DNA of 17,495 bases from CAZHEV01 sp964531335 [NCBI: uncultured bacterium] (GTDB lineage Bacteria; Eisenbacteria; RBG-16-71-46; CAZHEV01): contig CAZHEV010000011.1 in assembly GCA_964531335.1 (NCBI GenBank), positions 1-17,495 on the forward strand, given 5' to 3'. Shown here one piece after another: positions 1-6,785 of this stretch (position 1 is its first letter; each line of letters begins with the position of its first letter). Below the pieces are notes generated by a model. The model was not told the DNA's origin and ran no database searches. It saw only the letters and a list, made by a program, of their open reading frames with translations. A program made the translations under genes and the position numbers.

Positions 1-177
1 GGGAATCATGCTCCAAGGAGAACGATGTCCGAAGCTGTTTCCCTGTTTTTCCTTTTGGTGATTGCGCGACCTTGAACCCCGCCATTGGACTGTGCCTGCC
101 AGGGCCGGAAATTTCCGGCTGCCTGAGCCGGCGCCGAACGCGATACCGCCAAGAGAGCTCGAAGTCAAGAGGCCGCC
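1..177. other. Non-coding flank, no gene seen
   Basis: I see no convincing gene or RNA here. A 16-codon frame at 25-75 has a good Shine-Dalgarno (AAGGAG at 15-20) but is too short to call. The stretch is less GC-biased than the rest of the window. Confidence 0.4.
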
Positions 178-354
178 ATGCAAGGGAAAGCGAACAGCAA
201 CTTATTGATACCATACAAGATCAGTAAAGCTGCGAGTACATTTCGCCGATTTATCTTGTGTTTGGTGTATTATGGAGCTGTAACCGGCTTCCTGGGAGGG
301 GTCCTGATCACGGTTGGATTGAGGGCCATCGCCGGTCAATGGCGCACCGGCTGA
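178..354 (+). CDS. Small hypothetical membrane protein (58 aa)
   Basis: The ATG at 178 opens a 58-codon frame ending in TGA at 352-354. AGAGG lies about 6 bases upstream. The N-terminal 25 residues are polar and basic. Residues about 25-52 form one hydrophobic segment rich in Gly (GAVTGFLGG, then LITVGL), which fits a single membrane helix with small-residue packing positions, followed by a short basic tail. I recognise no family. Codon choice (TTA, TTG, ATA, TGT) is less GC-biased than in the downstream genes, so it is either recently acquired or not a real gene. Short length and lack of a family keep the confidence low. Confidence 0.35.
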   Translation: MQGKANSNLLIPYKISKAASTFRRFILCLVYYGAVTGFLGGVLITVGLRAIAGQWRTG

Positions 355-480
355 AAGCAGTGGCCGACGGGATTCGAGCAAGTTGACGCAAAGTAACCCC
401 CCTTAGGTCCCTCCTATCGCACATTGAAAGCCGGCCGCATTGAACTCGCGGAGGCGCAGTCCCCCTGGGGGAAAAAGCCA

Positions 481-660
481 ATGAACGGATTGGGCTTTCT
501 GCGCTTTCTTGGTTCTCTCGGCTGTCTTGGCTTCTTGAGCTACTTGCCCGGGTTGCAGGGCTTATCGACCCTTTTCGGGCTGTTTGCGTTGTCCGCGCTT
601 TTCGTTCTGTTCGCTCTTCCTGGGAGGGGCCGGCAGTCGCAAGCGCGCCAGGCCCAATAA
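481..660 (+). CDS. Small Leu/Gly/Phe-rich membrane protein (59 aa)
   Basis: Starting at the ATG at 481 the frame encodes a very hydrophobic 59-residue protein built from quasi-repeats of LGFL, FLG and LFGLF. It has a YLPGLQGL turn near residue 21 and a basic tail (GRGRQSQAR). Such short Leu/Gly/Phe repeat peptides occur in many genomes as uncharacterised small membrane proteins. The frame is also open upstream to a TTG at 424, but that extension is polar and has no good ribosome site. A G-rich stretch (GGGGGA, 467-472) precedes the ATG. It ends 10 bases before the STAS-like gene, so the two may be cotranscribed. The function is unknown. Confidence 0.5.
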   Translation: MNGLGFLRFLGSLGCLGFLSYLPGLQGLSTLFGLFALSALFVLFALPGRGRQSQARQAQ

Positions 661-670
661 GAGATCAACC

Positions 671-1069
671 ATGTCTGTCGATTACACATATGATGACAAG
701 CGTAATGTGCTCTACACCAGGTTCTTCGGTGTCGTCATCGACGAAGATCTTACGGTCCAGGCGAAAAAGCTCGCGGCTGACCCGAGAATAAAGCCCGGGT
801 TGCGGGAGATAGCCGACTTGTCGGACATAGAGAAGGTGCAGGCTTCATCGAGCTCGCTGGGCGCAAACATAGACATCGATCGCGCCCACAGCGAGAAGCT
901 CTCCGGCATGCGTACGGCCGTCGTCGCGCCCACCGACTTTCTGTTCGGGTTCGCCAGGATGTACGAGTTGCTCGCCGAATTGCAGGGCTCGCCGTCGAAA
1001 GTTTCCGTATTCAGAACGGTCGACGAAGCCCGGAGGTGGCTCGGTTTGAACGACGGCGACGGCGAGTAA
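671..1069 (+). CDS. STAS/SpoIIAA-like domain protein
   Basis: This 132-residue soluble protein begins at the ATG at 671. The longer frame from 584 only runs back through the preceding small ORF. The opening (YTYDDKRNVLYTRFFG), the middle stretch with DLSDIEKVQ, the AVVAPTDFLFGFARMYELL helix and the ending VFRTVDEARRWLG follow the alpha/beta order of the bacterial SpoIIAA-like / STAS-SEC14 family. These proteins bind lipids or act as partner-binding regulatory domains; specific roles are mostly unknown. I see no phosphorylatable-Ser anti-anti-sigma motif clear enough to claim an anti-sigma antagonist. It has no signal peptide or membrane segment. Confidence 0.7.
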   Translation: MSVDYTYDDKRNVLYTRFFGVVIDEDLTVQAKKLAADPRIKPGLREIADLSDIEKVQASSSSLGANIDIDRAHSEKLSGMRTAVVAPTDFLFGFARMYELLAELQGSPSKVSVFRTVDEARRWLGLNDGDGE

Positions 1070-1073
1070 CCGC

Positions 1074-1403
1074 GTGGAGGTACCGGGGGACAAGAGCGGC
1101 CGGCCCAGGGCAAGGCTGGGCCCGGCACCAGCTTCTTGGCCGTCTCCGGTGGTGTTCCTGTGCGGCGTGATAGTGACCACGCTGCCGGTGATGATAGGAT
1201 TGCTGGTGGGCGCCGTGTCGCGCAGGCTCAACCCCGCCGTCTCGCTGGGCGCCATTACGGGGTCCATGACAAGCACTCCTGCGTTGAGCGCCATAGCCGA
1301 AGAGGACCGCAGCAGCGTACCCGCCCTCAGGTACGCCGGGACCTACACTTTCGCCAATGTGTTTTTGGCACTGGCGTGAGCCCTGATCATGCTGTTAACA
1401 TGA
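1074..1403 (+). pseudogene. C-terminal remnant of an AspT/YidE-type transporter
   Basis: From about 1145 the frame encodes a hydrophobic helix (FLCGVIVTTLPVMIGLLVG), the motif ITGSMTSTPAL, then VPALRYAGTYTFANVFLALA. This is the conserved end of the AspT/YidE/YbjL duplicated permease domain (aspartate:alanine exchanger type). Family members are about 550 residues long; only the last 85 or so remain, joined to an unrelated Arg/Pro-rich 25-residue start. At 1377 an in-frame TGA sits where the family normally has Gly. Reading on in the same frame gives ALIMLLT and a second stop at 1401-1403, the expected C-terminus. Loss of the N-terminal domains plus the nonsense codon make this a decayed gene. 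Confidence 0.75.
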
Positions 1404-1446
1404 CAGCCGTGATCGCAGGCCCGGGGATTACCAGAAAGGCGGCTCC

Positions 1447-1647
1447 ATGACCGACTCACAAGCCAGGCTTCGAAGATCGAGAGACAAGGTAATAGCCGGC
1501 GTTTGCGGCGGCATAGCCGAGAGGCTCGGCTGGTCTCCGTTTCGCGTGAGATTGATCTATCTTCTCGTATCCATCTTAAGCGCGGCTTTTCCCGGGATCC
1601 TCGTGTATATAGTCCTCTGGTTCATAATGCCGGGGCCTGAGGACTAA
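1447..1647 (+). CDS. PspC domain membrane protein
   Basis: This 66-residue protein is a near-minimal PspC domain. It has a basic N-terminus (LRRSRDKVIAGVCGGIAERLG, residues about 8-28), the WSPFRVRLIY segment, then a hydrophobic helix (about 38-62) ending in VLWFIMPGPED. The pattern ..AGVCGGIAE..G.....R..........G...Y..LW..MP is diagnostic. PspC proteins sit in the inner membrane and, in enterobacteria, take part in the phage-shock envelope-stress response. No pspA or pspF is visible here, so it may act alone. AGAAAGG lies upstream of the ATG at 1447. Confidence 0.92.
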   Translation: MTDSQARLRRSRDKVIAGVCGGIAERLGWSPFRVRLIYLLVSILSAAFPGILVYIVLWFIMPGPED

Positions 1648-1692
1648 ACGCCCAGCCGCGCCGTCAACGGACGGCGCTCAGCGAGATCCGCG

Positions 1693-2229
1693 ATGGCGAT
1701 CCCGAAAACCCGAGATGAGTTGATCGACCAGGTCACCTTGAGCTACGAAAACCTGAGCACGGACCTCGACGGCGGCGGCCCGTCCCTGGCGAGACTGGTA
1801 TGTCTGGACGACTGGACCGTCAAGGACCTGCTGGCGGTGCGCGCGTGGTGGACGCACAGTGTCGTCGATTGGATCGAGGCGGGGGCGCGCGGCGAGACCC
1901 CGGTGACGCCGGCCACGGGATACACTTGGAAGGAGACCCCCCGGCTCAATTCAGACATAGTAAAGTCAGCGGAGAAGAAACCTTACCGCAAGGTCAGGGC
2001 CGGCCTCGACGAGGGCATCGAACGAGTCATCGCCACTATCGACTCCCTCAACGACAAGGAGCTGCTCCAGCCGGGCGTTTTCGAGTGGGCGGGCAAATGG
2101 CCCGTTTCGCGCTGGATATCGATCAATACGGCCCGGCAATACTCCACCGCCCGGACGTACGTGCGCAAGGCCATGCGCGAACAGACCGAAGAAGCGCAGG
2201 CCGAAGAAGCGCAGGCCGAAGAAGCCTAG
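1693..2229 (+). CDS. ClbS/DfsB family four-helix bundle protein
   Basis: This 178-residue soluble protein matches the ClbS/DfsB (DUF1706) family. It has the N-terminal PKTRDELIDQV helix, the central GYTWKETPRLN motif (ClbS has GFKWNELGRLA) and the late KWPVSRWISINTARQYSTAR segment (ClbS has KWTRGRMIQFNTASPYKNAS). The fold is DinB-like. Characterised ClbS protects colibactin producers by opening the toxin's cyclopropane; most relatives have no known substrate, and no colibactin-like genes are here. Residues after about 165 are an added acidic tail of EEAQA repeats. The ribosome site before the ATG at 1693 is weak (GCGAGATC). Confidence 0.85.
   Translation: MAIPKTRDELIDQVTLSYENLSTDLDGGGPSLARLVCLDDWTVKDLLAVRAWWTHSVVDWIEAGARGETPVTPATGYTWKETPRLNSDIVKSAEKKPYRKVRAGLDEGIERVIATIDSLNDKELLQPGVFEWAGKWPVSRWISINTARQYSTARTYVRKAMREQTEEAQAEEAQAEEA
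2188..2226 (+). repeat. 15-bp tandem repeat in the ClbS-like gene tail
   Basis: Two identical 15-bp units (GAAGAAGCGCAGGCC) at 2188-2202 and 2203-2217 are followed by a partial unit GAAGAAGCC at 2218-2226. They are in frame and encode EEAQA repeats that end the protein. The unit length is a multiple of three, so copy-number change would lengthen or shorten the tail without a frameshift. Confidence 0.95.
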
Positions 2230-2535
2230 CGCCTTGACCCACCGCCCACCGCGCCTTACAATTATCCCGCATTCGCTTTCAACCTAACCGGAGAACCCCA
2301 AAGTGGAATCGCTGTCCCCTCAGGCGACCGCTTTCCTCTCGCGACCGGCCGGAGCCAACAACGGCCGTGGTCGGATCGCCCCTGTACGCGCAGACACCGC
2401 TGGTAGCGAGCCATTTCCAAGATTCCCGGGTGAAACAGATCGCCGACCGCCCTACACGGCAGGCGCGCGCTCCCGTCCAGGGAGAGGGAGCCCGGCACGG
2501 CAGCCTCGCCGAGGCATAGCGAAAGGAGGGCCACA
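2230..2535 (+). other. Long intergenic leader of the C1 peptidase gene
   Basis: This 306-bp gap holds a sigma70-like promoter at its left end and a strong ribosome site at its right end. With a start site near 2269, the peptidase mRNA would carry a leader of about 265 nt. I recognise no known riboswitch class in it. An open frame from GTG 2303 to 2560 has Arg/Pro/Gly-rich composition typical of chance frames in GC-rich DNA, so I do not call it. Confidence 0.5.
2234..2262 (+). promoter_or_regulatory. Sigma70-type promoter for the C1 peptidase gene
   Basis: TTGACC (2234-2239) and TACAAT (2257-2262) are separated by exactly 17 bases. Both hexamers are one mismatch from consensus. It lies just after the ClbS-like stop codon and points at the C1 peptidase gene. 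Confidence 0.65.
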
Positions 2536-3453
2536 GTGTACGCGACTTTCAAGAAAGTGAGGATTTCGGGGACGGGCCGGACCGTGGGCACGGGGTGGCT
2601 GCCGCCGCCGCCGGACCTGCGCGACTACACGGAAGCCGCGCCTGAGATCAAGGAGATGGCCAAGAAGCTGGGGGTGTTGAAGGGCGCCAAGCCCAAGGCC
2701 GCGCCCGCCAAGGTCGATCTCAGGGATTGGTGCTCGCCCGTCGAGGACCAGATGGGCCTGGGCTCGTGCACCGCGCACGCGGCCGTGGGCATAGTCGAGT
2801 ATCTGGAGCGGCGGTCGTTCGGCAAGCACGTCGAGGGATCGCGCCTTTTCGTTTACAAGGCGACGCGCAACCTGATGCAGGTGACGGGCGATAAGGGGGC
2901 GTGGCTCAGGAACGCGATGGGGGCCCTGTGCCACTGCGGAGTCCCCGACGAGAAGTACTGGCCCTACACGGACGCCGAGCCTGCGTTCGACGAGGAGCCG
3001 CCGAGCTTCGTCTACGCCGTGGCGGACAACTACGAGGCCGTAAAATACTTCTGCCACGATCCACAGGGCGCGGTCGTCCCGGGCTCCGCCGTCCTTGGCA
3101 GCGTCAAAAAGTACCTGGCCGCGGGAGTCCCCTCGATGTTCGGCTTCTGGGGCTTCCCTTCCTTCGACTCGTGCAACGTAAAGGGCGGCATCCCTTATCC
3201 CTGTCCGGGCGAGAGCGCCCAATGGGGCCACGCCGTAGTCGCCGCGGGCTACGACGACAAGAAAAAGCTGAAGAACACCGAGTGCGACAAATCGACCACG
3301 GGCGCCCTTCTCATACGCAACTCCTGGGGTACCGGTTGGGGAGACGAGGGCTACGGATGGCTGCCATACGACTACGTCCTCGACAAGTTGGCCATTGACT
3401 TCTGGTCGCTACTGAGCATGGAATGGGTCGATTCGCGGCAGTTCGGCATCTGA
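2536..3453 (+). CDS. Papain-like C1 family cysteine peptidase
   Basis: The 305-residue product starts at the GTG at 2536, 5 bases after AAAGGAGGG. The papain catalytic set is present: oxyanion Gln72 and nucleophile Cys78 in DQMGLGSCTAHA, His232 in WGHAVVAAGYDD, and Asn262 in IRNSWGTGWGDEGYGW. The stretch VDLRDWCSPVEDQ just before Gln72 is the usual start of the mature enzyme. The first 60 residues are short and Pro-rich and lack an ERFNIN-type inhibitory prodomain. There is no signal peptide, so the enzyme looks cytoplasmic or leaves by another route. Bacterial C1 homologues of this length are widespread but seldom characterised. A broken small gene and a DUF4230 gene follow on the same strand. 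Confidence 0.9.
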   Translation: MYATFKKVRISGTGRTVGTGWLPPPPDLRDYTEAAPEIKEMAKKLGVLKGAKPKAAPAKVDLRDWCSPVEDQMGLGSCTAHAAVGIVEYLERRSFGKHVEGSRLFVYKATRNLMQVTGDKGAWLRNAMGALCHCGVPDEKYWPYTDAEPAFDEEPPSFVYAVADNYEAVKYFCHDPQGAVVPGSAVLGSVKKYLAAGVPSMFGFWGFPSFDSCNVKGGIPYPCPGESAQWGHAVVAAGYDDKKKLKNTECDKSTTGALLIRNSWGTGWGDEGYGWLPYDYVLDKLAIDFWSLLSMEWVDSRQFGI

Positions 3454-3516
3454 GCGACCTTTCCAATGAGGATCCGGTCCACACGCTGAAACCCCCGCCG
3501 ACCCAGGAGGACAGCG

Positions 3517-3763
3517 ATGGCAGACAACGCGGTTCCAGCGGGTTTCAAGGATATGATGGATTTCGGACTCATCCCGGGGTCCCGACGGATCTCTCGACCT
3601 CGACGCCTTCGTCAGAAACGTGCGCGAGCGCGCGCGCGGCACATGGAGCGCCGGCATCCTGGACAAGCCCCCCGGCTTGTGCCATGATTGGGGGAAGCTG
3701 CGTAACACCTTTTGGTCGTACTCGAGAGGCGTGCAGTCATGGAAGGGATCCTGGCCATTATAA
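3517..3763 (+). pseudogene. Small gene of unknown function with a 1-base frameshift
   Basis: The ATG at 3517 has an AGGAGG ribosome site (3505-3510) and begins MADNAVPAGFKDMMDFGLIPG. That frame then turns Arg-rich and ends at a TGA near 3690. The next forward frame instead reads DGSLDLDAFVRNVRERARGTW and later KPPGLCHDWGKLRNTFWSYSRG, ending at TAA 3761-3763, and looks protein-like. Removing one C from TCCC near 3570 joins the parts into a protein of about 82 residues (IPGSDGSLDLDAF). The mended gene would overlap the DUF4230 start by 25 bases, as in translational coupling. I recognise no family. This could be a true frameshift, programmed slippage or a sequencing error. Confidence 0.6.
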
Positions 3764-4431
3764 TAGTAGTGCTCGCGATCGTGATCGTGTTCATGGCGCT
3801 GCGAGGCCGCAAGAGCGCCCCCTCGCCGTCCCGCACGACCACTATCGTCTCCAACCTGGAGAGCATCCGCACCATCGGCCACCTGTCGGTGTTCAAGGCG
3901 TTCACCAAGGAGATAGTGACCGAGACGGACCACTCCTGGGGCTCGTTCGGCAAGAAGTACCTGGGATGGGTCCTGTCCAACAAGAAGATGGCGATGATCT
4001 TCGAGTTCGAGATCGACTTCCGCTACGATCTCAGGAGCAGCGAGTTCTCCATCGACGAGCTTCCCGAAGACAGGTACGTGTTCACCCTGCCGCCCTGCAT
4101 TCACGAGGCCCACATCCGCAACATACAGTTCTACGACGAGCAGAAGGCCCGGCTGCTGCCCTGGCTCCTGCCTGAGATCCTGAACGGTTTCCTCCCCTCC
4201 GGGTTCTCAGAGGAGGACAAGAACAGGCTGGTGAGCGACGCGAAGAGCCACGCCGAGCAGCAGGCCAGGCGGCTGATCGAGGCGCTCGAGTCCGAAGTCC
4301 AGTCCTCGGCCAGGCGCACGCTCGAGTCCATCGCGCTTTCCCTGGGAGTCAAGAAGGTCGATTTCGAGTTCAAGAAGGCCGTCGAGCCGGATCTCAAAGT
4401 CGATTTTCGCACCGCTGAAGCGGCCGCATAG
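3739..4431 (+). CDS. DUF4230 membrane-anchored protein
   Basis: The 230-residue protein starts at the ATG at 3739, with GAGAGG upstream; an earlier TTG at 3712 is possible but lacks support. Residues about 3-21 are an Ile/Val-rich membrane helix, followed by a basic stop (RGRK). The body runs from TTTIVSNLESIRTIGHLSVFKAF through a region around MAMIFEFEIDFRYDL to a helical AEQQARRLIEALE segment, and ends in a conserved-looking VDFEFKKAV strand. This matches DUF4230, a family of single-pass envelope proteins with no established function. Most of the protein should lie outside the inner membrane. The C1 peptidase and the broken small gene upstream run in the same direction and are probably cotranscribed. 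Confidence 0.85.
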   Translation: MEGILAIIIVVLAIVIVFMALRGRKSAPSPSRTTTIVSNLESIRTIGHLSVFKAFTKEIVTETDHSWGSFGKKYLGWVLSNKKMAMIFEFEIDFRYDLRSSEFSIDELPEDRYVFTLPPCIHEAHIRNIQFYDEQKARLLPWLLPEILNGFLPSGFSEEDKNRLVSDAKSHAEQQARRLIEALESEVQSSARRTLESIALSLGVKKVDFEFKKAVEPDLKVDFRTAEAAA

Positions 4432-4459
4432 CGCCGCATGATCCACGGGCGCAGACTTC

Positions 4460-4488
4460 TTGCATTCGGACGCTTTCCGGGCTATAAA
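4460..4488 (+). promoter_or_regulatory. Sigma70-type promoter for the S9 peptidase gene
   Basis: TTGCAT (4460-4465) and TATAAA (4483-4488) are 17 bases apart. It lies between the DUF4230 stop and the S9 peptidase start, leaving a leader of about 85 nt. Confidence 0.65.
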
Positions 4489-4517
4489 TCCTTGGATGCG
4501 GCGATCAAGGCCTCCAG

Positions 4518-4533
4518 CGGTCCGCCCGGACCG
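4518..4533 (+). promoter_or_regulatory. Leader hairpin upstream of the S9 peptidase gene
   Basis: CGGTCC (4518-4523) pairs with GGACCG (4528-4533) around a 4-base loop and is followed by only three T. It sits in the leader between the promoter and the start codon. It could be a weak attenuator or an mRNA-stabilising stem; the T run is too short for a confident terminator. Confidence 0.35.
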
Positions 4534-4578
4534 TTTGAGGCATACGGAAGAGGTTCACTCAGGGAGGAGGGCGTGAAA

Positions 4579-6552
4579 ATGAGGTATTTCGTTCGCATTA
4601 GCACATCGGTCCTGTTCGTCTTGTGCCTTTCTTTGTTCTCAGGGGCGTTTCTCGCCAACGTCTCGGCCGAGGTCGAGCGCGTGGAGAAGGGCAACCTGGT
4701 CATCGAAGGCATACCCGAGATCCCAGAGCGCATCGAGAATCGGCTTCAGCAGTACATCAACACGCGCTCCGCGTATCTGTCCGACTGGCTCCCCGGCGGC
4801 GGCGGGATGCTGATCTCCACGCGCTTCGCCGAGACGAGCCAGGTCCATTTGGTGAAGGTGCCGGGCGGGGCGCGCCATCAGATAACCTTCTTCGACGAGC
4901 CCGTAAGCAGCGCTACGATGTGCCCTGATCCCGCCGTGAACGGGTTCATCTTCAGCCGTGACGTGGGCGGCTCCGAGTTCTATCAGCTCTTCTTCTTCGA
5001 TTTCGATACCGGCGAGTACAGGATGCTCACGGACGGCGAGTCGCGCAACGGCGGCGCGCTGTGGTCGAACAAGGGCGACCGCTTCGCCTACTACACCACC
5101 AAGCGCAACGGCCGCGACTGGGACCTACACGTGATGGAGATCGCGACACCCGGCGAGTCGACGCCCCTGGTCGAGGAGGGCGGCCTGTGGTTCGCGGCCG
5201 ACTGGTCCCCCGACGACTCGAAGATGATCGTCGTTCAGTACATCTCCGCCAACGAGTCGAACCCGTACATCCTCGACGTGGAGAGCAAGGACCTGAAGCG
5301 CCTCGGTCCCGAGGACCAGAAGGTGGCCTACGGCGCGGCGGCCTTCTCGAAGGACGGTCGCGGCGTGTACTACTCATCCGACGAGGACAGCGAGTTCCAG
5401 AAGCTGAGGTACTACGACGTGGCGACCGGGCGGAGCGAAGTCTTGACGGAGGGCATCCCGTGGGACGTGGAGGGCCTGGCGCTGTCTGAAGACGGGATCT
5501 TCCTGGCCTTCACCGTAAACGAAGGCGGAATCAGCAAGCTCCACGTCATCGACCTTCGCACCAGGGTGGAGGTGGAGGTCCCCACGCTTCCGGTGGGAAT
5601 AATAGGCGGCCTCGACTTCAATCCGGAAGAGCCCAAGCTGGGAATGATGATAAACGGCCCCAAGTCGCCCGGCGACGTGTTCGTGCTGGACGTGCAGAGC
5701 CGGGATCTCGTGCAATGGACCTTCAGCGAGATCGGCGGCCTGAAGATAGAGAACTTCATCGAGCCCGAGATTATCCACTACGAGACCTTCGACGAGGTGG
5801 ACGGCGAGCCCCGCGAGATCCCGGCCTTCTACTACCGGCCGAAGGGCGAGGGCCCTTTCCCGGTCATCGTGGAGATCCACGGGGGCCCCGAGGCGCAGGC
5901 GCGGCCCGACTTCAGCTCCATGACGCAGTATTTACTAAACGAGCTGGGAGCCGCCCTGCTCGTCCCGAACGTGAGGGGTTCGAGCGGATACGGTAAGACC
6001 TATCTCCAACTGGACAACGACTACAAGCGCGAGGACTCGGTGAAGGATATAGGAGAGCTGCTCGAGTGGATCGACGATCGCCCCGAGCTGGACGAGGACC
6101 GCGTCGCGCTGATCGGCGGCTCCTACGGAGGCTACATGGTCCTCGCGGGGATGGCCCACTACAACGACAAGCTGCGCGCGGCGGTCGACATAGTGGGCAT
6201 CAGCAACTTCGTCACGTTCCTAGAGAACACCAAGGAGTACCGGCGTGACCTGCGCCGGGTCGAGTACGGCGACGAGCGCGACGAGGAGATGCGCGAGTTC
6301 CTGATGGATATCTCCCCCACCACCAACGCAGAGGAGATTACCAAGCCGCTCTTCGTCGCCCAGGGGTTGAACGACCCGAGGGTGCCCGTTACGGAGAGCG
6401 AGCAGATGGTTGAGGTGATACGGGAGAACGGCGGCGAGGTGTGGTACCTGTTGGCCAAGGACGAGGGGCACGGCTTCAGGAAAAAGAGCAACCGCGACTA
6501 CTTCAGAAGCGCGTACGTCCTGTTCTTGGAGCAGTACCTTATCGAGGAGTAG
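4579..6552 (+). CDS. Exported S9 family (prolyl oligopeptidase-type) peptidase
   Basis: I place the start at ATG 4579, 8 bases after GGAGG; GTG 4573 is the alternative and the frame is open back to 4438. The 657-residue product has a signal peptide (basic MRYFVRIS, hydrophobic VLFVLCLSLFSGAFL, then NVSAEV near residue 34). Residues about 40-390 form a TolB/DPP-IV-like beta-propeller with repeated blade motifs such as ADWSPDDSKM and AAFSKDGRGVYYSSDED. Residues about 410-655 form the alpha/beta hydrolase with HGGP at 434-437. The catalytic triad is Ser515 (GGSYGGYM), Asp599 (GLNDPRVP) and His631 (EGHGFRKK). It should cleave peptides or acyl-peptides in the envelope. Confidence 0.93.
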   Translation: MRYFVRISTSVLFVLCLSLFSGAFLANVSAEVERVEKGNLVIEGIPEIPERIENRLQQYINTRSAYLSDWLPGGGGMLISTRFAETSQVHLVKVPGGARHQITFFDEPVSSATMCPDPAVNGFIFSRDVGGSEFYQLFFFDFDTGEYRMLTDGESRNGGALWSNKGDRFAYYTTKRNGRDWDLHVMEIATPGESTPLVEEGGLWFAADWSPDDSKMIVVQYISANESNPYILDVESKDLKRLGPEDQKVAYGAAAFSKDGRGVYYSSDEDSEFQKLRYYDVATGRSEVLTEGIPWDVEGLALSEDGIFLAFTVNEGGISKLHVIDLRTRVEVEVPTLPVGIIGGLDFNPEEPKLGMMINGPKSPGDVFVLDVQSRDLVQWTFSEIGGLKIENFIEPEIIHYETFDEVDGEPREIPAFYYRPKGEGPFPVIVEIHGGPEAQARPDFSSMTQYLLNELGAALLVPNVRGSSGYGKTYLQLDNDYKREDSVKDIGELLEWIDDRPELDEDRVALIGGSYGGYMVLAGMAHYNDKLRAAVDIVGISNFVTFLENTKEYRRDLRRVEYGDERDEEMREFLMDISPTTNAEEITKPLFVAQGLNDPRVPVTESEQMVEVIRENGGEVWYLLAKDEGHGFRKKSNRDYFRSAYVLFLEQYLIEE

Positions 6553-6618
6553 CGCCCGCGCACGGCGCCTGGCACAGCGCCCGCGCACAGCGCCTGGCAC
6601 AGCGCCCCGCGCACGGCG
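6553..6618 (+). repeat. 25-bp tandem repeat after the S9 peptidase gene
   Basis: Two 25-bp units (6553-6577 and 6578-6602) differ at one base (ACGGCG versus ACAGCG). A third partial unit at 6603-6618 carries one extra C. The array begins immediately after the stop codon. A GGCGGC/GCCGCC stem (6615-6620 with 6628-6633) follows without a T run. Confidence 0.9.
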
Positions 6619-6785
6619 GCCCGGGATGCCGCCGGGCGTAACTGCAGGCGCAGCGTCCGGGATTTACGATCCGGTACATTACGGGGTGGATTGCGCGAAG
6701 ACCTGAAGGATAGCGGACTAGACAACGCACCGGATAGCCGGCGGCAACCCAAGAGTCCCGAGAAGGGGCGGGAAGATCGGGCATA

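Noticed and set aside
25-75. 16-residue hydrophobic frame with a good Shine-Dalgarno (AAGGAG)
   Set aside because: Too short to support without expression data, and no regulatory structure that would make it a leader peptide is evident downstream.
460-472. TCCCCC-T-GGGGGA palindrome as a terminator
   Set aside because: The loop would be a single base and no T run follows on the + strand.
1377-1379. TGA at a Gly position read as possible genetic recoding (UGA = Gly)
   Set aside because: Clear genes in this window end in TGA (C1 peptidase, sigma factor, threonine synthase), and the transporter gene is otherwise truncated, so decay is the simpler reading.
1362-1385. Possible sigma54 site (TGGCAC...GAGCC) before the PspC gene
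   Set aside because: The distance between the GG and GC elements is 11 rather than 10 bases and the -12 element is poor.
2303-2560. 85-codon frame in the C1 peptidase leader
   Set aside because: Arg/Pro/Gly-rich composition, overlap with the peptidase start and no recognisable motif.
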